NCBI GenBank assembly: GCA_035575135.1
Contig: DATLYE010000019.1
Coordinates: 14,304 to 78,303 of the forward strand
DNA length: 64,000 bases
Reading direction: 5' to 3'
Source of the DNA: JANWXD01 sp035575135
Lineage (GTDB): Bacteria; Acidobacteriota; Terriglobia; Bryobacterales; Bryobacteraceae
The number at the start of each line of letters is the position of its first letter. The first letter of the stretch is position 1. Shown piece after piece: positions 25,818 to 33,907 of the stretch. The notes under the pieces are model-generated. The model worked only from the letters and a program-made list of their open reading frames with translations. It was not told the DNA's origin and did no database searches. The translations under genes were made by a program, and so were the position numbers.

Positions 25818-26363
25818 CCGGGTTGGCCTTCCAGAGGCACAGCCCAGGCGCCACCCGATACGACAAAGCGTCTGGCGGGGGCAAGCCCGGCCTCAGTCGG
25901 CAGGAACCAAAAGCATCCACCCCAAGGGCGCGTCTTCGCCCTGAATTACAACGATCAGCGCCGCGGGAAGCCCCGGCAGGCGTGACGGGAAGCGCCGTGC
26001 CCGTTTCCGCAGTGCGACCGCGCGCGGCGTCTCAGGAGCTTGCGAAGCAGCGGGAGATGAAAGAAGTCTAACCTCGCAGTGGCAGCGGTAGAACATTCCG
26101 GTTCCGGTGACCACTCCCTGCTTTTATTATCCCGCACCGCCCGGGGCGGGATAGAGGGAGATCGCCTCCAGCACCGCACTGCTCCCTCAAAGGAGGACAT
26201 CGCCTATGGGTTGGCAATCGCGTTCCTCCCACGCTCGACCTCAGCGGCACGGTCGGCAGAGTGGCGGTTTCAGGGTGTGCAAGACGCTTTCCATTGATCC
26301 TGGCGCAGTTCGCGACAGGCCGCACCGGTTACCTGGGGGACAGGCGGCGGCGTGCCGCTGACT
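25818..26363. other. Gene-free stretch between the barrel gene and the NACHT operon
   Basis: 546 bp without a convincing gene. Several short open frames on both strands lack motifs, Shine-Dalgarno sequences and normal composition. A 7-bp-stem hairpin (ATCCCGC with GCGGGAT, 26129-26152) has no T-tract on its 3' side in either direction. Both flanking genes point into this region, so it must hold two transcription ends, but no intrinsic terminator is visible. It could be a decayed insertion boundary. Confidence 0.5.
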
Positions 26364-29300
26364 TCAGGCCTCGTCTGCCGGAGCGCAGCCGGCGGCAGGC
26401 GAGGTCCGCCTGTTAACAATCCAAGGCCGCCACTCGGCTGTGTCGAGGATTGCTTGGGCAGACTGTTCTACAGCTGCGGAGCCCCCGAAATGCAGGATCA
26501 CCGGCGCCAGCTTTGCCACCGCTGTGAGCAAGGTCGAGCGGCGCCTCGCAGAAAGAACGTGCAAGAAATTCGCGAAAAGCTGATACAGATCCGCGACTGG
26601 CATCTGGGAGGCCAACTGGGACAGCCTCTCACCCAGGCGCGCGATCAGTTCTGCTTCTGCGTACGCTGACAGTATCGGGTCCGCCTCTTCCGTATCGGCT
26701 GCTGGGCGCGGGGGGAGCGCGGCGGCCAGCGCCTCGGCCAGCAAGTGGGGCGGCAGGTGCGGCGCCAGGGCCTCCACGGCATAGGCCCGGGAACGTGGGT
26801 TCGAAGAAGCGCGGACGGCGGCCAGCGCCTCGGACAGCACTCGGGTCCGCTCTGGCTCAGCGAGATGCAGCGCCAAGTCCGCCAAGGCCTTGGCTCGCCC
26901 ATGGGTGTCTTTGATAGGGATAGCACGGGCGGCGGCCAGCGCCTCGGCCAGCACTTGGCTGCGCTCTGGCTCAGCGAGATGCGGCGCCAAGGCTGACAAG
27001 GCTTTGGCTCGGTAGCAGTGTTCTTTGATAGGGCGGGCGGCGGCCAGCGCCTCGGCCAGCAAGTGGGGCGGCAGGTGCGGCGCCAGGTCCGCCAAGGCTT
27101 CGGCTCGCCAAAGGGCGTCTTCGATAGCGCACGCGGCGGCCAGCGCCTCGGCCAGCAAGTGGGGCGGCAGGTGCGGCGCCAGGTCCGCCAAGGCTTTGGC
27201 TCGCGCATAGGGGTATCGGATAGCACGGGCCACGGCCAGCGCCTCAGCCAGCAAGTGGGGCGGCAGGTGCGGCGCCAAGGCGGCCAAAACGTTGGCTTCC
27301 GCATAGGCATCGGCGTTTTCGATAGCACGCGCGGCAGCCAGCGCCTCAGCCAGCACTTGGCTGCGCTGTGGCTCAGCGAGATGCGGCGCCAAGTCCGCCA
27401 AGGCTTTGGCTCGCCCATAGGGTTCTTCGAAAGCGCAGGCGGCGGCCAGCGCCTCAGCCAGCACCTGGCTGCGCTCTGGCTCAGCGAGATGCGGCGCCAG
27501 GGCCGCGAAGGCTTCGGCTCGCCAATAGGCGCCTTCGATAGCACGGGCGGCGGCTAGCGCCTCGGTCAGTAAGTGGGGCGGCAGGTGCGGCGCCAGGTCC
27601 GCCAAGGCTTTGGCTCGCCCATAGGGGTCTTCGAAAGCGCAGGCGGCGGCCAGCGCCTCGGCCAGCAAGTGGGGCGGCAGGTGCGGCGCCAAGACCTCCA
27701 AGGCACGGGCCCGGGAAGGTGAGTCCGAAATAGCGCGGGCGGCAGCCAGCGCGTCGGCCAGCACTTGGCTTCGCTCTGGCTCAGCGAGGTGCGCCGCCAG
27801 CGCCGCCAAGACTTTGGCGCGCTTGTTTTCGTCTCCGATTGTGCGCGCGGCCGCCAGCGCCTCGGCCAGGACTTCGCTCCGTCGTGGCTCCGGGAGCCGC
27901 CATGCAAAGATCGCCAGTGTTTCAAACAAGTCTTCGCCGCGGTATGCCTCGTCCAGGATTCCGCGCGCGATGGCCAGCGCTTCGGGGAGCAAGGACTCAG
28001 GCAGCTGCGAGGCCAGAGCGGCCAGAGCCTCGGACCGACCCTTAGCAGTGAACGCCTCTCGCGCGGCGGCGAGGCCTTCGCTGAGCACCAGGCTGCGCCG
28101 CGGCTCTTCCAATTGCGGCGCCAAAGCGGCCAGCGCCTGCGCACGGAAACGTCCCCACTCAATCGCACGGGCGGCGGCGAGAGCTTCGTCGAGCCATGGC
28201 TGTAAAAGCTGCGGCGCCAAAGTCGCCAGGGCCCGAGCGCGGAAGTAGGGGTTCGCAACCTGGCGGGCGGTCGCCAACGCCTCTGCCACCATGTTCCGCC
28301 GGTGCGGCTCCGGGTAGTGCGGCGCCAAGGCCGTCAACACCTTGGCACGGAAATACGGTTTTTTGATCTTGCGGGCAACCGTTAGCGCCTTGCCGAGCAC
28401 CTCATCACATTGCCATTTCCGAAGGTTTTCGGCCCAGGTCTCCAGGACTTCTACGCGGTCCCGGTCGCCAAAGTCAAGGCTCCGCTGCATGTCGGCCCAG
28501 GCCTCCCCTACCACTTTGCGGCGTTCCGGCTCGGGGAGCTTGGGGGCCAGGGCCGCCAAGGCTTTGGCTCGGGGATTGGCGTCTTCGATAGCGCGCGCGG
28601 CGGCCAGCGCCTCGGCCAGCAGGGCGGGCGGCAGGTGCGGCGCCAAGGCCGCCAAGGCTTTGGCTCGACGATGTTCGGCGTCCAAAGCGCGGAGGGCAGC
28701 GAAAGCGTCGGGTCGGCTATAGGGGTCTTGGATGGCGCGGATAGCGCGGGCGGTAGCCAAAGCTTCGGCGAGCGCCTCGGTGCGCTGCGGCTCCGGCAGA
28801 TGGGGCGCCAAGGCCGCGAGCGCCCCGGCCCGTTTCTCAGGCGGTGTTTGGCGCAATAAAAGCAGCAGGCCGAACTCGGGGCTCACGATGCCGCGCCGAA
28901 CGCAGGCCGCCAACAGACCAGCAGGAACGTTCACCTCGACCCAGGCCATTGAGGCAAAAGTGGAAAGGTACAGCGCCGCCCGCACCAGGTGCCCGGCGGC
29001 CGGCGGCCCCTGCCGCACCGCGAGGCGCCAAACGCGCTCAGCGTCGTTCAAGAACAGCCGCGGGGCGCCGCTTGCCTGAGCCGTGACCTCCAGCCACAAA
29101 GGCGAGAGCAGATTATAGATTTCGGCGCTGGGCGCCGCCGCCCGCTCCAGATGCTCGCCAAAATAGCGCGCAAGATACGGTGAGACCTCCTCGGGGCGGC
29201 GCCGCCCGCTTTCGAGCTCCGCCAGCACCCTGCGGCCCCACTCGGCGAAACGCTCATGGGATCGCCGCCGTTGCCGGTCCGGGAGATTGTCATAAAAATA

Positions 29301-30458
29301 CGCCGCCAGTCTCGGGTGGTGGAAGACGCAGTCCGAAGAAGACACAAGCGGACCGAGCCGTTGCAGAAGGGCATCGAGATCCGAGGCCCCGATGCCATCG
29401 CCTTCCAGCAACTCCAGCAGGTCACCGCGGGCGAGCGGGCCACAGGCGCACGAGAGCACTTCCAGCAACGCCTGAAGCTGTGGCTCGCGCCGGCTCCATT
29501 CCTGGCCCCACAGCCCTTGCCGGCCTTCGTACCATTGCCGGATGTAGCCTTCGTAGCCCGGCCGGATCGTGCCCAGATCCTGCGGTCGCAGCCGCGGCGC
29601 CTCATTTCCCTGCTGCCATAGTTCGCCGGCGTAGAGGCCCAGCAGCAGAGGCTCGCCTTCAGAGAGCCGGTACAGCTCGGCGGGCAGATCAACCCGCGCC
29701 GGTGGAAAGCCCATCTGTAGCAAAACCTCTGCCACCCCCTCAGCGGAGAGCGGACTGAGCTGCCGGCGGCGGGCCAGGCTGCCATCCCAGTCCAGCCGGA
29801 GCGCCCAGGCGGTAGCGTCGGGCATCCGGGTGCCGGCGCGGGCCGAAACCACAACGCGCAGCCCTTGGGGCGGGTCGCTTGGAAACAGGTTCGGGTGCGC
29901 CTCCCAGCCAACCGCCTCGTCCAAGCCGTCCAGGATCACCAAGAGGGGCCGGTTTTGGCTGACCCGCCGCATGTAGCCCAGCGAAGCTTCTTGCAAGAGC
30001 TGAGGCGGACGGTCGCCCAGGGGCGCTCGAGGCTCGCCATGGTGCGCCGCCAGGCCGGTGGCCAGAGATCCGAAGACGAAGTCCGGCAGATTAGTCCCAA
30101 ACCGGACGCTCACGGGGATGAAAATAACGCCCGCCTTGCCGCGCGCAGCCACATGCGCAGCCCAGCGCAGCAGCAGGGCGGTTTTGCCGCGACCGGCCTC
30201 GGCGGCCAGCACAAGATAGGGCTCCCGACCCCCTTCCAGCCAGTCGTCCAGTTCCTCCAGCTCGGCCTGGCGCCCGCCGAAGGCGACCGGAGTTTTCTCA
30301 CTTCCCAGGTAAAAATTCAGTACATTTTCAAAGGGAGCGCGCAGACCACTCAGCCACGGGGGCGCCAGCGCCCTTAACGCGTCAGGCTCAGCGGCCTGGC
30401 GGTGGTGACCTCCGTTTGGTTCGCCTTGCTGTCGACCGGCTTGGTTAAGCTCCGCCAT
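26364..30458 (-). CDS. NACHT-type STAND NTPase with about 20 C-terminal helical repeats
   Basis: A 1364-aa protein. The NTPase core has the sensor-like FGGRQAELEELDDWL lead-in (residues 60-74), Walker A AEAGRGKT (86-93; the first Gly is Ala), Walker B LLVILDGLDE (172-181) and the VVVSAR sensor strand (202-207). A winged-helix-like part follows (about 300-400). From about residue 536 to 1250 there are about 20 two-helix repeats of 32 or 36 residues with the core RAxALAxLAPHL and EALAAAxAI. The remainder is a unique C-terminal cap. STAND proteins of this build act as ligand-switched oligomers in defence, signalling or regulation. No effector domain precedes the NTPase. The start has no clear Shine-Dalgarno sequence. 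It follows the 274-aa gene by 39 bp. Confidence 0.85.
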   Translation of the reverse strand: MAELNQAGRQQGEPNGGHHRQAAEPDALRALAPPWLSGLRAPFENVLNFYLGSEKTPVAFGGRQAELEELDDWLEGGREPYLVLAAEAGRGKTALLLRWAAHVAARGKAGVIFIPVSVRFGTNLPDFVFGSLATGLAAHHGEPRAPLGDRPPQLLQEASLGYMRRVSQNRPLLVILDGLDEAVGWEAHPNLFPSDPPQGLRVVVSARAGTRMPDATAWALRLDWDGSLARRRQLSPLSAEGVAEVLLQMGFPPARVDLPAELYRLSEGEPLLLGLYAGELWQQGNEAPRLRPQDLGTIRPGYEGYIRQWYEGRQGLWGQEWSRREPQLQALLEVLSCACGPLARGDLLELLEGDGIGASDLDALLQRLGPLVSSSDCVFHHPRLAAYFYDNLPDRQRRRSHERFAEWGRRVLAELESGRRRPEEVSPYLARYFGEHLERAAAPSAEIYNLLSPLWLEVTAQASGAPRLFLNDAERVWRLAVRQGPPAAGHLVRAALYLSTFASMAWVEVNVPAGLLAACVRRGIVSPEFGLLLLLRQTPPEKRAGALAALAPHLPEPQRTEALAEALATARAIRAIQDPYSRPDAFAALRALDAEHRRAKALAALAPHLPPALLAEALAAARAIEDANPRAKALAALAPKLPEPERRKVVGEAWADMQRSLDFGDRDRVEVLETWAENLRKWQCDEVLGKALTVARKIKKPYFRAKVLTALAPHYPEPHRRNMVAEALATARQVANPYFRARALATLAPQLLQPWLDEALAAARAIEWGRFRAQALAALAPQLEEPRRSLVLSEGLAAAREAFTAKGRSEALAALASQLPESLLPEALAIARGILDEAYRGEDLFETLAIFAWRLPEPRRSEVLAEALAAARTIGDENKRAKVLAALAAHLAEPERSQVLADALAAARAISDSPSRARALEVLAPHLPPHLLAEALAAACAFEDPYGRAKALADLAPHLPPHLLTEALAAARAIEGAYWRAEAFAALAPHLAEPERSQVLAEALAAACAFEEPYGRAKALADLAPHLAEPQRSQVLAEALAAARAIENADAYAEANVLAALAPHLPPHLLAEALAVARAIRYPYARAKALADLAPHLPPHLLAEALAAACAIEDALWRAEALADLAPHLPPHLLAEALAAARPIKEHCYRAKALSALAPHLAEPERSQVLAEALAAARAIPIKDTHGRAKALADLALHLAEPERTRVLSEALAAVRASSNPRSRAYAVEALAPHLPPHLLAEALAAALPPRPAADTEEADPILSAYAEAELIARLGERLSQLASQMPVADLYQLFANFLHVLSARRRSTLLTAVAKLAPVILHFGGSAAVEQSAQAILDTAEWRPWIVNRRTSPAAGCAPADEA
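26697..28860 (-). repeat. In-frame coding repeat array of the NACHT gene
   Basis: The repeat part of the NACHT gene is also a DNA repeat. Units of 96 bp (for example starts near 27051, 27147 and 27243) and about 108 bp alternate, and neighbouring units between about 26.7 and 27.7 kb are almost identical in DNA, including third codon positions. Units toward 28.8 kb are more diverged. The pattern shows recent expansion at the 3' end of the gene by unequal crossing-over or slippage. All units keep the reading frame. Confidence 0.85.
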
Positions 30459-30497
30459 GATGTGCGGATGGGAGATTATCCGTAGCGCCCGGCCCGA

Positions 30498-31322
30498 CTA
30501 TGGGCACCAGTCAATGATCGCGATTAGCTCATCGTCGCGGCGGCAGCGATATCCATAATTGCATAGCTCGGACACGACGATTGCTTCGTATTCTTCCTTA
30601 ATCAGCCGAAACAAGCCGCCGCAGCCGGCGAAAGTACCGTACTTCACACATATGTCGGGAGGCATCCACTTCTCCATCAATTCAGACGGGCACTCCGGCC
30701 AAGAACCAGCAAAACAATACCAGGGTTCATCATCGAGAGGCACTCGAAACATCTCTAATTCCCGATACATTTGCTCCAGACGCTTCCGCAGCCGCCGTGT
30801 AGCCCGCTCCAGATCCGTCACCAGCATCGGGCGTGGCGAGGTGTGCGGTTGAACTTCCGTCGGGTTTTCTTCGGACGCCTCCCCAGGAGTCGGAGGCGCC
30901 GTCTCCAACTCGAGATCACCCGCAGAGGAAGCGTAGGGAGATTCATCCTCTTCCTCTTGGTCCAAGTAATCTTCTTCGGACATAATCGCCCCCATTTCAA
31001 GTAACGGCAAAGTATCGCGACAAAACTCTTCGAACGTTATGGCGCCTCCGCCCAAGAAATCGCGCTCCAGGACGTCCTGGGCGACCTCGGGAAACTTTCG
31101 CTTGAACTCTCCCCAGGTGTCGTCCAGGCACTCGGAAATGCCATACAAACGATCGGCCAGCGGCCGAGGGACAAACACCAGGCACCCCTCGCCGCTCCGG
31201 CCATAGATCAACTCATCCGATTCCAGCAGATTGGGGAGGGACTTCGAAGAACTCGGCTTCTGAAAAGGGTTGATCTTCCCTCCGGGCTCCCGCGGGCCGG
31301 GATCGGACGGATGCCGGGGCAT
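30498..31322 (-). CDS. Cys-rich protein of unknown function, upstream partner of the NACHT gene
   Basis: A 274-aa protein not recognised. The N-terminal part (about 1-115) is mixed alpha/beta with ECLDDTWGEFKRKFPEV. A very acidic, Pro/Ser-rich linker spans about 114-165. A helical, basic segment (LERATRRLRKRLEQMYREL, about 171-189) leads to a compact C-terminal domain holding seven cysteines (203, 211, 225, 234, 254, 260, 273), as in a metal-binding or disulfide fold. The ATG at 31322 has a GAGG 8 nt upstream; an upstream in-frame ATG at 31400 would cross its probable promoter. Base composition is less GC-rich than in the neighbours. The 39-bp gap to the NACHT gene implies one operon. Confidence 0.7.
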   Translation of the reverse strand: MPRHPSDPGPREPGGKINPFQKPSSSKSLPNLLESDELIYGRSGEGCLVFVPRPLADRLYGISECLDDTWGEFKRKFPEVAQDVLERDFLGGGAITFEEFCRDTLPLLEMGAIMSEEDYLDQEEEDESPYASSAGDLELETAPPTPGEASEENPTEVQPHTSPRPMLVTDLERATRRLRKRLEQMYRELEMFRVPLDDEPWYCFAGSWPECPSELMEKWMPPDICVKYGTFAGCGGLFRLIKEEYEAIVVSELCNYGYRCRRDDELIAIIDWCP

Positions 31323-31377
31323 ATACCATACCTCGCTTCGATACGGGAGTTTCTGTTTTGGACTCCCGGACAACTCA

Positions 31378-31407
31378 AATGTACCCGCCCGATCTTTCAA
31401 GAATCAA
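31378..31407 (-). promoter_or_regulatory. Possible promoter of the 274-aa/NACHT operon
   Basis: On the minus strand TTGATT (31402-31407), an 18-nt spacer and TACATT (31378-31383) give a moderate sigma70 match. The leader of about 50 nt contains a 7-bp hairpin (arms 31344-31350 and 31362-31368, CGGGAGT/ACTCCCG, 11-nt loop) just before the start region. The hairpin could affect translation. Confidence 0.35.
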
Positions 31408-31551
31408 GCCTCACGTCCGTATTTGCGGGCCTGCCGTCGTGGCCGGAAATCCATGGCCGTCACCCTGCCGACGAGTTGGCGGCTCGGGCGCGCCCGTGCC
31501 GCGAAGTCCCAGGACCCGGGTTTTGAACGATTGTACCGGAGAAGTTCTAGA

Positions 31552-32280
31552 ATGGCCGATATGAACATTCCGGCATGGTTGTTGGTTGCGGCGGTGGCGG
31601 CTTCGGGCCAGCCGAAGCGTCCCGTCGAGGAGTTTGCCGCCTCGGGTGGAACAGTGCGGATTACTCCCGTGCGCCACGCAAGTTTGATGATCGAGGCAGG
31701 CGGCCAGGTCCTCCACGTGGATCCTTGGAGCCAAGGGAACTATGAGGGGCTGCCCCAGGCCGATATCATCCTGATTACGGATATACACGGGGATCACCTG
31801 GACCGAGCCATGGTGCAGAAGCTGAAGAAGGCCGGCACGGTGACGATTGGTCCCGAAGCCGTGGCAAAGGCTCTCGAGGGAGTCACTGTGCTCCGCAACG
31901 GAGAGACCACAAAAGTCGGGCCCTGGACGATTGAAGCGGTACCCATGTATAACCTCAAGCGGGGGCCGACTGAGGGGAAGCTCTATCATGACAAAGGCCG
32001 CGGCAACGGCTACGTGATCAGTTGGGGAGGCAAGCGCATTTATGTCTCAGGGGACACCGAGGGCGTACCGGAAATGCGGGCTCTCAAAAACATTGACGTG
32101 GCCTTCGTCTGCATGAATCTGCCGTTCACGATGCCTCCGGAGGAAGCCGCGGAGGCCGTAAAGGCCTTCCGGCCGAAGATCGTCTACCCCTACCACTACC
32201 GCGGCTCGGATCTTTCGGTGTTCCAGAAGGCGCTCGAAGGGACGGGAATCGAGGTTCGAATCCGCGACTGGTACTATTGA
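31552..32280 (+). CDS. Exported MBL-fold hydrolase, UlaG-like
   Basis: A 242-aa metallo-beta-lactamase superfamily protein with a signal-like N-terminus (MADMNIPAWLLVAAVAASG). The metal site starts with HASLMIEAGGQVLHVDPWS, then TDIHGDHLD in place of the usual THxHxDH (Asp-Ile replaces one His), YVSGDTEG and a late PYHYRGSD. The line resembles UlaG/L-ascorbate-6-P lactonase relatives, but the changed motif leaves activity open. ATG 31552 has a GGAGAAG Shine-Dalgarno sequence 7 nt upstream. A TAGAAT (31548-31553) overlaps it, so ATG 31561 could be a leaderless start instead. It converges with the heparinase-like gene with a 7-bp overlap. Confidence 0.75.
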   Translation: MADMNIPAWLLVAAVAASGQPKRPVEEFAASGGTVRITPVRHASLMIEAGGQVLHVDPWSQGNYEGLPQADIILITDIHGDHLDRAMVQKLKKAGTVTIGPEAVAKALEGVTVLRNGETTKVGPWTIEAVPMYNLKRGPTEGKLYHDKGRGNGYVISWGGKRIYVSGDTEGVPEMRALKNIDVAFVCMNLPFTMPPEEAAEAVKAFRPKIVYPYHYRGSDLSVFQKALEGTGIEVRIRDWYY

Positions 32281-33644
32281 CCGCCTGCGGGACGCAGGCG
32301 AATCGTCAAAGGGGGACGCGGTGTGACCTCCAACTCGACAATGCCGCCCGGATCCGCCTGAAGTTCCCGCATCTCTTCGTCGTCGGCTTCGATTTCATAG
32401 CGGCGTCCCGGCTCCAATCCCACAATGAACACCAGCTTGGTATCGGGGTTGTGGAGGGTAAAGCGCGCGGGGCCGGCGACATACAAGACGGCGGCGTCCT
32501 GAATGCAGATCGGTTTAGGCTGGAGCTCGGCCGTCAGGATCTTGCGCTCGCCCTTGTCGAAAATTTGCAACTCGCGATCGAAATAGCCGAGCCACGTGGC
32601 GTCTTCCTCCCAACTGGAGCGCAGAAACAGCCGCCCGAAGGTAGCGTCATGCCAGGCCAGAGGCAGGTGGTAGTAGCTCAATCCCGGCAGGTAAGGGTTG
32701 GCCCACAGGAACTCGTAGGGGATGCCGAAGGAGCCCCGCATCAGGAACCGGTCGTGGATCAGCCAACCTTGAAGGAACTGGTTCTCGAGCAGATTGGGAT
32801 CATAGGCGACCGTGGCCAATGCGGCGGCGCGAGTCAGGGCGGCCTGCTCGAGATTGACCTCTCCGTCTCCCTTCCAGGCCGGGATCCAGTATTCGTTTTC
32901 CGCGGCGGGGAAGGGCACTGGGTAGAAGCTGAGGAGCAGGTACCTGGGCAGGTCGCGGAACCACAGGCCGGCGGCCTCGCGCAGGTCAACAAAGAGATTG
33001 TCCCGCACCGCGTGAAGCAGTTCCGCCAAGGGATAGAGTTCTCCCCGGGAAACGGTTTCGCGGCCCCCGCGAAGCCCCGGCACGATCTGCTGCCGCCACC
33101 AGACTTGGACCGCGAAGCGAAGTTCGCGTTCCGGCAGCCCGGCCAGGTGCCCGGACATGGCGATAGCGGCCAGCACCCGGTCTCGCATGGCAGCTACCGT
33201 GGCCGAACCCGGGGAAGATTCCAGCAGGCTGCGCAGTCGCGCCGCCAGCGTCCTCGATTGGGATTCCGTCAAGACCGAGTGGCACCAGTCAAACACCAGC
33301 GCGGCTTGGCGGAGATCGGCCTTCTCGCGGGTGGCCCACGCTGCCGCCTGCCGGCAATAGGAGGGGTCCTCGGTCACCTGGGAAAAGAGCGAGAGGGCAA
33401 AGCCGGGCTCGGGCAGCGACGAGCCGGTCTTGACCACAAGCTCGAACTGCTGCCAGCGGAGCGACTGGCGTTCCCGCTCGCGGCGCAGGAGGCGCAGCCG
33501 GCGCGCTTCCAGAAACAGCCGGGGATGATCCCGGCCGATCCGATAAGCTTCTTCGCCATCCTGCGCCGCCAGCGACTCCAGCATCAATCCTGCCGCCAGC
33601 GCGAGCACCAAAAATTTCCAGATCATTCCCTTCGATTGTGTCAT
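32274..33644 (-). CDS. Secreted heparinase II/III-like protein
   Basis: A 456-aa exported protein. A signal peptide (hydrophobic MIWKFLVLALAAGLMLESLAA) precedes an alpha-helical barrel-like part, with DHPRLFLEARRLRLLR and many Trp/Arg helices, and a beta-rich C-terminal part (from about 350) with WHDATFGRLFLRSSWEEDATWLG-like strands. The layout resembles polysaccharide lyases of the alginate/heparinase II/III type, but catalytic residues cannot be assigned with certainty. Two starts are possible: ATG 33644 (used here) and ATG 33626, which has AAGGG too close upstream. An inverted repeat spans the first start codon. The gene ends inside the UlaG-like gene. Confidence 0.65.
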   Translation of the reverse strand: MTQSKGMIWKFLVLALAAGLMLESLAAQDGEEAYRIGRDHPRLFLEARRLRLLRRERERQSLRWQQFELVVKTGSSLPEPGFALSLFSQVTEDPSYCRQAAAWATREKADLRQAALVFDWCHSVLTESQSRTLAARLRSLLESSPGSATVAAMRDRVLAAIAMSGHLAGLPERELRFAVQVWWRQQIVPGLRGGRETVSRGELYPLAELLHAVRDNLFVDLREAAGLWFRDLPRYLLLSFYPVPFPAAENEYWIPAWKGDGEVNLEQAALTRAAALATVAYDPNLLENQFLQGWLIHDRFLMRGSFGIPYEFLWANPYLPGLSYYHLPLAWHDATFGRLFLRSSWEEDATWLGYFDRELQIFDKGERKILTAELQPKPICIQDAAVLYVAGPARFTLHNPDTKLVFIVGLEPGRRYEIEADDEEMRELQADPGGIVELEVTPRPPLTIRLRPAGGQ

Positions 33645-33653
33645 ATGGACACA
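33637..33653. promoter_or_regulatory. Inverted repeat at the heparinase-like start
   Basis: A perfect 6-bp inverted repeat, TGTGTC-N5-GACACA, covers the start codon at 33644. Its size and spacing suit a dimeric repressor operator, which would favour the downstream ATG at 33626 as the real start. It may also be chance. Confidence 0.3.
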
Positions 33654-33777
33654 GCCGGCAGGCCAAACCCAGGTTCCGGACCAAGTGTGTACTGACAGAC
33701 AAAGACTTAGCTCGAAGCAAGGCTGGGCTCCCGATTGCATCACCACCGGCGAATTGATGCAGTTGCTCTTTGAACCT

Positions 33778-33907
33778 GCCCTCTGCTGCAACACGCAGGC
33801 AGGGGTGGTGAGCGATGAGGCAAAACCGGCAACGTGCTCGCGGGAGACGGTGTTTGGACTTCGGCCTGTTCATCACACCGCTTGCGGGTTGCAACAGAGG
33901 GCTTTTT
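33778..33907 (+). ncRNA. Long-stem structured RNA candidate, 6S RNA-like
   Basis: A 15-nt arm GCCCTCTGCTGCAAC (33778-33792) pairs with GTTGCAACAGAGGGC (33888-33902) with one mismatch. The helix continues inward through CGCA/TGCG and GGTG/CACC with small mismatches. A large bubble (about 33813-33828 opposite 33850-33868) and a GC-rich terminal region follow. This closing stem, central bubble and terminal loop resemble 6S RNA (ssrS), which binds RNA polymerase, but it is shorter (about 130 nt) than the 180-nt proteobacterial form. A TTTTT follows the 3' arm. No protein-coding frame here has support. An alternative is another lineage-specific RNA. Confidence 0.4.

Noticed and set aside
25893..26114. 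73-codon minus-strand open frame downstream of the NACHT gene
   Set aside because: No start signal, no motif, and no coupling to the operon.
26129..26152. Intrinsic terminator near the NACHT operon end
   Set aside because: The 7-bp stem has a T-rich run only on its 5' side in the plus strand and none after it in either direction.
27018..27557. Plus-strand open frame with repeated Gly/Gln-rich units
   Set aside because: It is the mirror of the NACHT repeat coding sequence; the pattern is inherited from the minus strand.
26697..28860. CRISPR-like array of regular repeats
   Set aside because: Units are longer than CRISPR repeats, adjoin without unique spacers, keep a reading frame and encode the helical repeats of the NACHT protein.
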